Shown piece after piece: positions 47,247-57,808 of a DNA stretch of 64,000 nucleotides. The position numbers were made by a program, and so were the translations under genes. How positions within the stretch are numbered: the stretch's first letter is position 1; each line of letters starts with the position of its first letter. The DNA is from Stichopus chloronotus (Eukaryota > Echinodermata > Holothuroidea > Aspidochirotida > Stichopodidae): the NCBI GenBank assembly GCA_021234535.1, contig CM037841.1, positions 10,870,825-10,934,824 of the forward strand. The letters are read 5' to 3'. The notes under the pieces were generated by a model. The model was not told the DNA's origin. It ran no database searches and saw only the letters and a list, made by a program, of their open reading frames with translations.

Positions 47247-47473
47247 CAGGGGCGTAGCCACGGGGGGCACGAGGGGGCACGTGCCCCCCATGACAAAGCT
47301 GTGCCACCCCAGGTGCCCCCCCCCCCCATGAAAAATTTTGAAATGTGCAGTTTTATCTTGCGGTCAATTTATTAAGTCAAAATATATATATATAGACAAA
47401 ACTTATGCCTCACCAGGAAAGGTCTGTGCCCCACCAGTGCCCCCCTGCTCAAAAAATCCTGGCTACGCCACTG
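47247..47473. mobile_element. hAT-type MITE (227 bp)
   Basis: Left end CAGGGGCGTAGCCA, right end reverse complement CAGTGGCGTAGCCA. A perfect 8-bp target duplication GGTGATAC flanks it (47239-47246 and 47474-47481). GC-rich ends with a C13-type run; no coding capacity. Confidence 0.9.
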
Positions 47474-47481
47474 GGTGATAC

Positions 47482-48162
47482 GATGGGGGAGAACTGGTTG
47501 GTGGCGAACTTGCAAGTGGTCAAAACGACTTGTAACCGTCAAATCTACCGCAGTGACTGAGCTTAAACACAATGGTTTGATGCAGCTTTGAGTGCTAGTT
47601 GTTTGACAATAGGCTTGGGCTCGTTCGAGGGGGGGGGGGGGGGTAGGTCGATAGTGGTTACAACGGGGTTCAAAAAAAATTAAAGTTATATATATTTTTT
47701 ACAAGAATGTGATCATACTTTTCGATATTTTTAAACGATCAGTATTTATATGCGAAGTGACAGAGCAGATTGACAGTTGTTGGCATAATGTTTGTTTTTT
47801 TTTATGGATTTACGAAATATTTTGAATATAGTCTTTCCTGCGAGTGTCTTCGTTTGCTAGTTCTTGCCAGTATAGCACAGTACTGCAAACGTCGTGGACA
47901 TAAAGAACGGAATTGAAGTAATAGTTCAAACGAAAATTGTTTCAAAACGTTTCCATATTGCTTCTTATTTCGGTATCTTTCAGTTTGCAGTGACACAATA
48001 TCAAAGGTACAGACAACGAATTCCTACCGTCGTCTTGACAGCGTATGGTAGAGAACAGCACTGAGTATCTTAGGTACCGGTGAGCATATATCAAAAACAG
48101 TGCTGAAACTCAGTCGACGCCTTTATGATAAGCATAGAAACGATTTCAGAATTGGAAAGTAG
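47482..48162. other. 5' flank of the PHD-USP element
   Basis: No coding region. A G run of about 14 lies near 47630. If the downstream locus is a transposon, its left terminus should lie here or further left; I could not identify it. Confidence 0.4.
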
Positions 48163-49893
48163 AGTAACAATCAGGAGGCCCAAGACGTTCAATTCGCGGA
48201 CTCACGACACCTGAGGGAGGAGGTAGTCGATTGGTCATTGGATGGTCCCAGCGAATTCGTGAACAAGGCGGACGACGGGATTTCACAGTCGATGCAAGTA
48301 GAACATGAAATTAACAAGAATATCCAGTTGTCTGACAGATTTTGCATATGCAATGAAATCATCGATGGTAGCCCCTATGTTCAGTGTGATATTTGCCAGA
48401 AGTGGTATCATTTTAAATGTGTAGGTTTGTCTTTGTCTCCCCAGACAACAGACATCGTAAATAAAAATCCATTTAGATGTAAGAAGTGTATGCCCACGGT
48501 ATTCCGTGGGATTAATAATATCGGTAATTCTTGCTGGTTTCCGTCGACGTTTCAGGCAGTAAAGTGGACACACCTTGGTCAGATTCTCAGAAACAGACTA
48601 ACATCAAGAGCTGGAAGTGCTGTTGGCAACATGTTAGGACATTTTCTGACGAATCTGGACGAAGACAACTGCCGCTCTATTGGCAACAGCACGGTGAGAA
48701 AAGCTCTCAAAATCATTGCCGAGGATGTAGGTGGTCCATTTAGTAATTGTCGCAATCAGCAGGATGCCCATGAATTTTTTTCTACTTGCATTAGTAACAA
48801 TGTACATGAAGAATATGTTCAAAATTCGATCGCCCCAGTTACCATAACATTTATGACCGAGATATCAACCTGTCTGAATTGCGGATATGACTCGGACAGA
48901 CGTGAGCAGTCACAATCAATGTTAACCATCACTCCCAGAAGTCCAGAGGTTGTACAGAATATTGCTGCAATATTCGGAAATGAAGTTCACGATGGAGTTC
49001 ATTGCTCACAATGTCACAAATAACAACTCAAAGGATACACTCACGAGATATCCAAGTTACCTCCTTGCCTAGTAACACACATAAACAGCACGAAACCGGA
49101 CGGCAGTAAAAACAATGCTGCGATACATGATATACATAGTATGAATATTTCAGCTACTGATATTCACTTCGCAGACAAAACATACCCTGTTAGTTTCTAC
49201 GACCTTACATCTGCCGTGTTTCACCAAGGAACGGATGGAGGCGGCCATCATTATACATACATACTTAGAGACAGCGAAGCTTTTCACATAAATGACGATA
49301 AAGTGGCAGGTTGTAGTATTGATCACGCAATCACTGATATTGCGACCAATGGCATCATACTATTTTATGAACAATCACCTGATTATGAGCTAAAAGAGAG
49401 TCATGTAGCGGAATCAAGTGTTGATGGCGACACCTCAGACGTATGCCAATTTAATAATGAAGATGGTGAAATAAAAAATGCAAATGAAACAGATCAACAT
49501 CGGTCCATTGAGTATCAATCTATTAACTTCGGAGACGACGGGGTTGCATTTGATGACATCAGTTGCATAGCACCACTCATTGAAGATGACAAAGGCAGCA
49601 ACACGACACAAATGCACAAATCAGCTGTAGACGATGAAACTGACTACTCCGGGAGAAAGACCACAGACGCAAGTTCAGAAACTTCTATTACCAACGCAAC
49701 ACTGGCTGATCTCAGTTCCTCTGCAATATTTAATAAGTACTTTGAGGCTGTAATTCCATCTGCATCATTTCAGGTAGACGAAGGCGTTTGGGAAAAAAGA
49801 ATGAGAAATGAACAAAAAGGTACGGCATTACCTCTACAATGGGTAAATGTGTTTTACGAAGGCCTTCGCAAATCAAATCTTTCTGTACCTTAA
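48163..49893 (+). pseudogene. PHD finger plus ubiquitin-specific protease (USP), one internal stop
   Basis: One frame is open from 48163, broken only by TAA at 49021-49023, to a stop at 49891. Counting from residue 1 at 48238: PHD zinc finger 36-84 (C-x-C, CDIC, H-x2-C, CKKC), a histone-tail reader fold. Then a USP domain: Cys box 'GINNIGNSCWF' (Cys99), 'QQDAHEF' at 174-180, and zinc ligands C212/C215 and C256/C259. After the stop comes the His box 'GGHHYTYI' and 'NDDKV' (Asp). The full cysteine-protease triad is therefore encoded. A ~170-residue acidic linker follows. Expected activity was removal of ubiquitin from proteins; now apparently inactivated. Context (next entry) suggests a transposon-borne gene rather than a host USP. 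Confidence 0.85.
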
Positions 49894-50905
49894 TATTTAA
49901 AAGACACAGAATTTCCAAAAATTTGTAGCAGAAAAACCCCCGGTTTTATATTTTCTGCCAGTACTACTGCTGTAGACGTCCGACATCCACGTGTCTTCTA
50001 CACTGTCAATGGATGAAACCTTGACATGCAATGTAAAGTACCATGGCAGGATCAAACACAAAACCGATGAAATGGCGCATCGCCCTGTCCGAGCAGAGGA
50101 ACGAGAAAAGTTGCTCAATGAGTTATGGAGCAACCACTGTCCATCCCGAAAGAATGCTGAACGTCTAACAGAAATGGATTCGAGCATTTTCGCCAGTGGA
50201 AACTTGACTGGAATAGGCTCAGACAGTACCATCTTTAAGCAGATAAGCTATGAAGGCCGACGCCAACTACAGCCTGACCGAGACATCATTACCAGTCTCG
50301 TCATGAAGGAAAAGTTGGGGTTAAAGAATTACATCAGACAAATATCCGTCGTTCCCAGCCATGTAATTGCGTTAACAGACGCTGGAATCCGGCTATTTCA
50401 TGAGATGGCATCAACAGTACCATTGCACTGGGACGCAACGGGATCCGTAGCTTGGAAGGAAGGTACTAAACAATATTTTTATTATACTATAGTAATGCCG
50501 AACCAAAGACGACAGGAAGATCACCTGAAGAGTACACCATGCCCACTGACTGAGCTTGTTACAACAAACCAGTCAGAGCCAACGATATCGAACTGGCTTC
50601 AGATATTTCGACATCAAGAGAAGAGTATGTTTGGCTTCGATACAATCGTCACTCCTTGTCTAATCTCAAGTGATCGCAGCCTCCCGTTACTCATATCATC
50701 CCTTATTTCTCCCTTCGCAGGAGAAACTATCCTACAATACCTACAAAGATGTTGGAAAATTGTTAATGGTGAGGCATCTGCAAGAGACCTAAATGGGATG
50801 ATAATACACACTGGCTACAGTCATTTCATGAAAGACAGGAAGGAGTACTGTCGGAAATATTGTAAGAAAGATCTCTTATGGTTTGCACTCCATATATTTC
50901 GTTAA
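49894..50905 (+). pseudogene. DDE-transposase-like domain, continuation of the PHD-USP gene
   Basis: The previous frame resumes past its stop ('YLKDTEFPKICSRKTPGF') to about 50010. A frameshift then moves to the frame open from 49991. That frame gives 304 residues: 'CPSRKNAERLTEMDSSIFASG', then 'VPLHWDATGSV' (Asp148), 'PLTELVTTNQSEPTISNWL' and 'LISSDRSLPLLISSL' (Asp228). This is the D...D spacing and strand-like setting of an RNase H-fold transposase with an embedded H/C-rich tail ('HTGYSHFM..CRKYC'). The third acidic residue would lie beyond the stop at 50903-50905, so the 3' part is lost. Superfamily assignment is inference; I do not recognise a named family with certainty. Confidence 0.6.
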
Positions 50906-53900
50906 CTTGCTGGTACAATTCTGTAAAAATAGAACATTAACTTCTTTCAACATAATTAATGGCTGCATAAAACATTTTTGTTACATGGAAAATTATAAAG
51001 TAATGTTTCTTTTTTCCAAATTTAAAAACTAGCTATATGCAGTCCCTTCTTCGATTATATTAACATATCACTAACAATTCAACAGGCTTATATAGCGACG
51101 ATGGACTTGATCCAGTATATAAAGTGAAGTGTATTCCTGATCACATCGTTTCAACTGGGAACACACTCAAGTATGGTTGCAGTAGATCCAAATGTATAAT
51201 TTGCATTTTGAGTCTCAACATCACAGTAAAAGCACACATCACGAACAGTGTGCCTTTTTCCTTTCATTCATGTAGTTTGATTATGTATTATCTAAGTTAT
51301 TTAGAAACCTCAGGCTTACGATCATCTGCATTCTTAACCGTTTCGTGCATTTTCCTGAAGTTCATTGACCTTCCTTCATACTGCAATTAATAAACATATT
51401 GATAAACACTTTTGGTCAGTGTACATAAATATTTTGTACACAGGGACCTATATCAATTGCAAGGTGAGAGTGAGTGAATGAAAGGGGTTAATTAAGTTCC
51501 CGTAATACCGAGTTTAACTGATATTTTCCCTGTTCAATTGCTTCCATTACAATACGCATGCATACAATTCTGTGGGGACATTCTCAACCACCCTCTCCCA
51601 TTCTGTTATATGGTAACCCATTCAAAGAAGAAATTACGCTGTATATGTTTATCGTTTATCTTGTCTTTTCACAGCTTTTCTATTTATTCATTGACGTCTG
51701 TTACAAGTCAGATATCATCACAATGCCGTACATATAGAAGGTAAGCTGAAGCCGGTTCTTTGAGTTTATTGTTTAGTATTGAAGACAAAATTTGCAAACT
51801 ATGAACTCAACACATTTGTCCACGGGACATCATAGGAGTCATCCGTGGGAGGTGTGGGAGGGGAGGTACCAGGGGACATGTGCACTACATTTCGACAGGT
51901 GGGGGACAATCAAATGCTCCCTCACATTTCGTAGAGAAATATTGTAGCTTTTTTAGAACGGGGAGGGCCGCATTCTAACAAATTCCGCCCACATTTGGAA
52001 CGACTCATGTAGGAGCTAGGCTATGAACGTTCATATGGAATCTCTGTGACAAATTTAGTTGTTCATATTTCTAACGTTAGACTCCCAGTGTTCCGTATAC
52101 CATATTATCTTAATGTACAAAACAAGGTAATGTATTGACTGATTTACCTTGCCAATCCAGACTATCATCAAGTTACGAGCGATACATCCATTGATTGTGA
52201 AGTTGTTCCTTTCGAAACAGCTCGAAATAAAGTGAAAGTTGGCCCGGTCCCCCCTCCCCCCCCCCCCCACCGGGTCGCATACTTGAAATGGAGTAACGAT
52301 GATGATGCTGAAGATTAATTATCAAGTTAACGAATTTTGAGTTTGTAGAATTAAATCTGATTTTTCTACAAACCGTTACTGATTTTATAATCAGCCTACT
52401 GTTATTCTTGATAATTGCTAAGAGTTACTTTGTATAACATTATACTTCATAATAAAGAAATTCTAACAGAGACGGAATTCACTCAAAAAGTGGGAACCGA
52501 ACTGGTGCGGGAAACGTTCTGGCTCATGAAGAACAAGTAGACTGTGGCACGCGATCCCTCACCATCGATACACCAACAAAATTAGAAATTCGAAAATGTA
52601 GAAGTGCGCTCAAAATTCTTTTGGTGGTCGTATATTTGAGTGAATTGTTGATACACACTTATGCTTACTTGGTTTTTGTTACATACCTCCTAAAAGTATG
52701 TACGTTTACTCTCCATGACTTATTCGTCGTTAATTGCAAACTGTTTTCTAGATGGAGTTACGCATGCACAAAATACACAACTATGCAGTGATGAAATTTA
52801 AGAAAACACAGTCCCAATACTACATGCATACACAAAGTTCAGTTTCTACCTGATAATGTTGAAGATACAACCTCAACATTTTTGAAATAAGGCCTCAAAT
52901 TGTCAAATTATGGGCAGTGTCTCTCCTCTTCTTTCATACTTACAGTAGGTTTCAATAGACATACCAAACAAGGCCAAGGAGGCACCCCTTCCCCGTTTCC
53001 AAATTTAAGGCGAAGAACGTTTTACTCGCCACTTCAGAACTTTAGAAGTGTACGACGCAGATTACTGAGACGGGAAAGTTGCGACGTTGCCATTTCAAGC
53101 ACAACGCGAAAAAAAATAAATAAATAAATGCTTTTACAGCCACGTTGTGAAACTACAATTATCCTCATACTTATAGTACGCACACCTCATTTCGTTGTTG
53201 ATGGGGAAACATGTCGTTCAATCTAAATCATGATTCTTTTAGTATTGCTATCATGATTCTCGGAAGCTTTAATATCCAAATCGCGTAGAATTATTATTCA
53301 TAGGCCACCATCCGTCTCAATACCGCCAAATTCCTGCCGTCACCGAGGGTGGGGGTGTGGGTGGGATGGGTGTGCGTGGGATATTGCGCGTTCCCCCCAA
53401 TCATTTTTCTACCCTAAATTAAATTTACTTGACGGATTTAAGCTATATTTACTTTTATGGGCGGAATGAGGAGTCAACAGGAAAAACAGAAAAACATGGA
53501 TTTACAAATGGCATTTCAGGTTCAATTTGGAAGGCACTTTTTACTGAAGCTTTTTGGGGTTTCCCAAGGGAGATTCAAAAGGGAGTGTTTATCGTGACTA
53601 AAATAAAGTACTTGTAAATCTTGGCAGGAAACTTCTGGCAACTGAAAAATTCACTGATTATTTGTAAAAGGTGGTAAATCAAAAGAGCTATGTTAAGTGA
53701 TAGTTTGGAAGGGTGCTATTTAGCAGCAATATATGCTATTAAACATCTCCTTTTTGGCAAGTTTTCAATATGAAAAAATATGCATTATTTTCTTAACATG
53801 AATGACATTTACCTATTCATATGTTCACACATACATACAGGATATATAGAACTTTCAAAGTATCACAAGTTGGGCTTATGAATCCAAGACAGATCTTTAG

Positions 53901-53984
53901 AATTATAGAACTAATTCATTTCATGTCACATTACAGTGATGAAAAGTCTCCCATTGGGCAATATGGATAGATGTCATGTAATCA
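50906..53984. other. No gene recognised; 3' flank of the USP/DDE element
   Basis: No coding region. A C-run of about 13 occurs near 52253. The right terminus of the element is expected here but not identified. Further right, only short unsupported open stretches. Confidence 0.45.
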
Positions 53985-54870
53985 TCAAGTGATAGCAGTG
54001 TTGGAAGTTCCAGCTATATTCAGTTGCTGAGATATCTTACTTAATTACCTCTGGTGACCTCAAATGACCTTTAACCTCCATGAAACCGAATAGGGATCAT
54101 CTACTCTTAGTGGACTACCAACACACCAACTTTGAAGTTCGAGCACCTTTCCCTCCTTGAGATACTGCGTTAAAAAGGTTTTCAGACTATGTCCTCTATT
54201 AACTTCACATGACCTTTAACCTCCATAAAAAAATTAAAGACATCATCTATTTATTGGCATCTACCAATGATAAGAGTTTAAAGTTCCAGCAATATCCAGT
54301 TGTTGATATATATTCCTGAATAGGTTTTCATACTTTGAGCGCTGGTCACCTCAAATGACCTTTGACCTCCATGAAAAACAATAGGGATCATCTACTCACG
54401 GTGAACAATCAACACACTAACTTTAAAGTTCGAGCACCTTTCCCTTCTTGACATACCGTGTGTAGAAAATTTTCAATCCATGTCCTCTATTGACCACACT
54501 TGACCTTTGACTCCATAAAAAATTGCTTCACATCGTCTGTTCATCAAGTGCTACCAATGATAAGAGTTGAAGTTCCAGCAACATTTGGTTGCTGAGATAT
54601 CTCCTTTAAAAGTTTTTCATACTTTAAGCTCTGGTAACCTCAAATGACCTTTGACCTCGGTGAAAAACAATAGGAATCATCTACCCAAACAGACTACCGA
54701 CACACCAACTTTGAAGTTCAAGCACCATTCCCTTCTAGTGATATCGTGTTTACAAGCTAGGGCGTCATGTATACACACAAACATATCTTAGACACATACA
54801 GACACATACCCCATCACTATCGCATAGATTCATATGCGATGGTTCTTGATTCCTTCGGCAAGAAATCAAA
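53985..54870 (-). repeat. DR1-bearing composite repeat, block 5
   Basis: Three units of about 290 bp (starting near 54051, 54342 and 54631), each made of two ~145-bp halves with a TGACCTTTGACCT-like core. Perfect copies are at 54356-54368 and 54645-54657. The block ends with an ACACAT-rich tract and a 'gattccttcggcaagaaatc' hairpin at about 54852-54871. Confidence 0.88.
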
Positions 54871-55977
54871 AACCACTTAACCTGAACCAATTTTCAGGCG
54901 AAGTGGGAAGAATTAATTACAAACACCTCACGCGACGATCAAGATTGCACACCGTTTATAGGCCTCCGTACTTGTCGTGAAATGAACGCACGCTTACGAT
55001 AACAAATTTTGTGACTAACTTCAGCATGCTATTTCACAACAGATATTTTCCAAATGTGCGGCTAGGCTGAAAGCGCGGCTCACTTGACTCTGGTTGTAGT
55101 ATGTCGTCTGTTGTGTTTGCCGTAACGTTAGTCGTAACTGCTCAATAATTGACAAAGTACATATAAGAAAAGAGAACATTGTTTCTAGATTTAGACCAGC
55201 ATAACTCGCGATACCCACACAAGTGAGCACACAGATCTATACAGCCTCGGCAGTAACGGAAATGTCTGCTGTCCTTCTTCCCGAGTTTAGCACCTTCGTA
55301 TCTTGGTCATCAGTGTTAAACAAGTCAAGATCTACTGCTTAGCTTACGTATTATCTGCATATCAGTACACAGTCGTCTGTGTTTCAAAAGCTATCCCATG
55401 AATCCTGGGATGAATCTTGGAAAAGATCTGAAATCATGGGATACCTCTAGCTTCAGGTTGTGCATTAAGGCATTCAGATCCATCCTCAAAAAGATTGGTT
55501 CTTTGTGGTTGTCTATGTCTGGCAGTGTAGACACAGGCTAGGCAATTGATTGCATTCAATTAAATTAACTTAATTCTATGATTGTTGCTGTGGATGTGCC
55601 TCACGGATATTAGAAACATGACAAGCTCACTGGGTTATTATGGCAGTGCTGGTGGCAGAACTACTTCTTGTAGCGTGGCCTTCTGTGGAAAAGTACCATG
55701 CTTAATGAGAGTAGATACGCAGAAGGCCAGGCAGAAGTTCGGAGGGAGGTGTCTAAAACAGGGACGGAATGTTGTCAACATCATGGCAATACCAAAATTT
55801 GTCATACAGTAAGTCCCACATAAGCGATTAGGGATGTAAAATGGCTTCTGTACGTGAATTCAACCCCTAAAATGGGAACAAATTTAAGAACCGGAGACAA
55901 ACTCAGTTGATTGCAGAGCCGATTTTTAGCTTCAAATTTTCTTTTCGACGAAATGGCCTATGACCAACAACGTCTTG

Positions 55978-55980
55978 GAT

Positions 55981-56011
<31 letters not shown>
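55978..56011. repeat. (GAT)n microsatellite
   Basis: About ten consecutive GAT/ATG triplets. Confidence 0.95.
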
Positions 56012-56014
<3 letters not shown>

Positions 56015-56234
56015 ACTCGACACTAGCCTACTTGCTGAAATTGTATGTAAGGCACTTACTTCTGCTTGACTGAGGTGTAAGGGCTTCAAGTGGGCCTACA
56101 CGTAAGAATAAGTTCTTTTCTATGTACTGGGCATAAATGTTTAATCATTCCCACAAAACTTTAAAACCTTTCACTGGGGTTCAGCATCACTTTGTTACTG
56201 TACCTTAGTGTTGAACCGCCCCAATTTTCGGGAG

Positions 56235-56355
56235 ATAGTTCATGCAAGCGTTCCTCAACCTGAGACATCAGAAGGGGAATGAATAGACTGAGTAGCTTCT
56301 ATGTTACGATTAGCAGTTGTCTATTCAAGTCAGTTTGAGGTTGGCCGGCTTACAT
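56235..56355 (+). repeat. Short interspersed repeat, copy 2
   Basis: Partner of 1570-1695; shares 'gggaatgaatag', 'gattagcag' and 'cagtttgaggttggc'. Confidence 0.45.
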
Positions 56356-57447
56356 CATCATCATCATTGTCAGTTTCGATGTTATGGACCATTTCATCGC
56401 TCATGAAAGGTTATAATCACACCACTTGAAAGAAGGGTCGACGATAAGTTAGTGTCAGTAAAATCGAACACTCTCGGTCTGTTTTTCCAGTGCTCATCCA
56501 GTCTAGCTTTAAAACTGTTAATAGAAGGTTATATACAAAATTTTCCATGTATTTGCAATTGCTAGGCAAGCTGCTGTTGCTGCTGAGCAACAGACACCAT
56601 ATACATCTCTGGCTGGTTACTACACTTCGTGAATTTGTTGTCTGTATATAAAACCACAACTAGTGTGGTGCGCAGCTTAACATGTAGCCTACAGCTGTAA
56701 TATGGGACAAAGAGCTTATGCCCAACTTCCTTATACAGAAGGATATGATTTCTGACATATTTCGTCTTTTTAACTCAATTTTGCATATGGATTTTTTTTG
56801 GTCACATCATTGGGTGGTTATATGAACCCCCACCCCCTCTGGGTACCATACACGGTTGACAGATGGCAACAGCCAAAACAGTGTTTCTGCTGACCTTAGC
56901 ACTATAATTTTTTCTGTCAAACAAACAGAAGAATGTCAAAATTATGCAAAGTGACTCAATCTTAAATTCAACAATGATGAAGGACTGACAGGTCAATTTG
57001 GTAAACTAGGATGAAGCAATCCTCAGTAACCACCTTTAATATATTTGCATTTCACAGAGCAAACAAAAACTGCAAAGTAAAATCAAGAGTAGAATTCATG
57101 AATCAGTCATTCTTTCTTTATTTTTCTTCTAAAACTATGCTTTTCAAAAGAGAAATGATAAGGTAAATAAATGCTTAATCTATTTTCAAATGGCAACATT
57201 TTGAATTACTCCCCATTAAGGCCACTATGAGTGTGAAATGTAATATAGCAATCTTCTCTGGCAGCTGCTGGTATTTGTTTACATGCAGTCACACTGTACC
57301 AAAGTTGTACTTCTTTACCCCTTTCTTGACCAATTCACAAACATAATGAGAGGAGCTTGAGGAAGACCTCCAAATAATGAAACAGTTGGGTGCATTTACA
57401 GCGAAGATTAACAGATCATCTTCATTAATTAAAAAGTCATTACATGT

Positions 57448-57808
57448 TTAGAGATGCTCATTGATTTGGTTCACAAAATTCCAGACATTTTGTCACATCT
57501 CTTAAGTGTAACTCATATGTTGATGGTATTTGAATGATCAGACTTATTCTAATAACCTTACACACAACTGAAACAACAGAGATACCGTACTGCAATTAAA
57601 GATGGAAATCACCTACTGAAAATCTCTGACCAGACACTTCTTACCATACAGTATACTAATCATACTGTTCATACCCCTGTTCATAAAAATTACAACTTCT
57701 CATCATTCATGATTATATGAGGCTAATTAGAAGTATTGACATGCAACCGTTTCCTTCAAACGCATGATGTCACAAAATGAACAGTAACAACTCAATGAGT
57801 CTCTTTAA
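57448..57808. mobile_element. TTAA-type MITE, copy 2
   Basis: Right end CAACTCAATGAGTCTCT followed by TTAA (57805-57808). The left end TTTAGAGATGCTCATTGATTTGG is a mutated version of the terminal repeat of copy 1, and its TTAA has decayed. Interior similarity to copy 1 is mainly near the ends, in opposite orientation. Confidence 0.65.

Larger units (their letters stand above)
54871..57447. other. No gene recognised
   Basis: Contains the GAT microsatellite and the second copy of the short 1.6-kb repeat; otherwise anonymous. Confidence 0.45.

Noticed and set aside
36720..52270. Runs of 10-15 G or C (36727, 41405, 41760, 43474, 47319, 47630, 52253)
   Set aside because: Several lie inside or beside MITE ends and the rest have no partner; length may also be affected by sequencing error. 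Not a feature in themselves.
47600..52290. G-run/C-run pair as terminal inverted repeats of the USP/DDE element
   Set aside because: The runs at 47630 and 52253 are complementary only as homopolymers; the sequences beside them do not match and no target duplication is seen.
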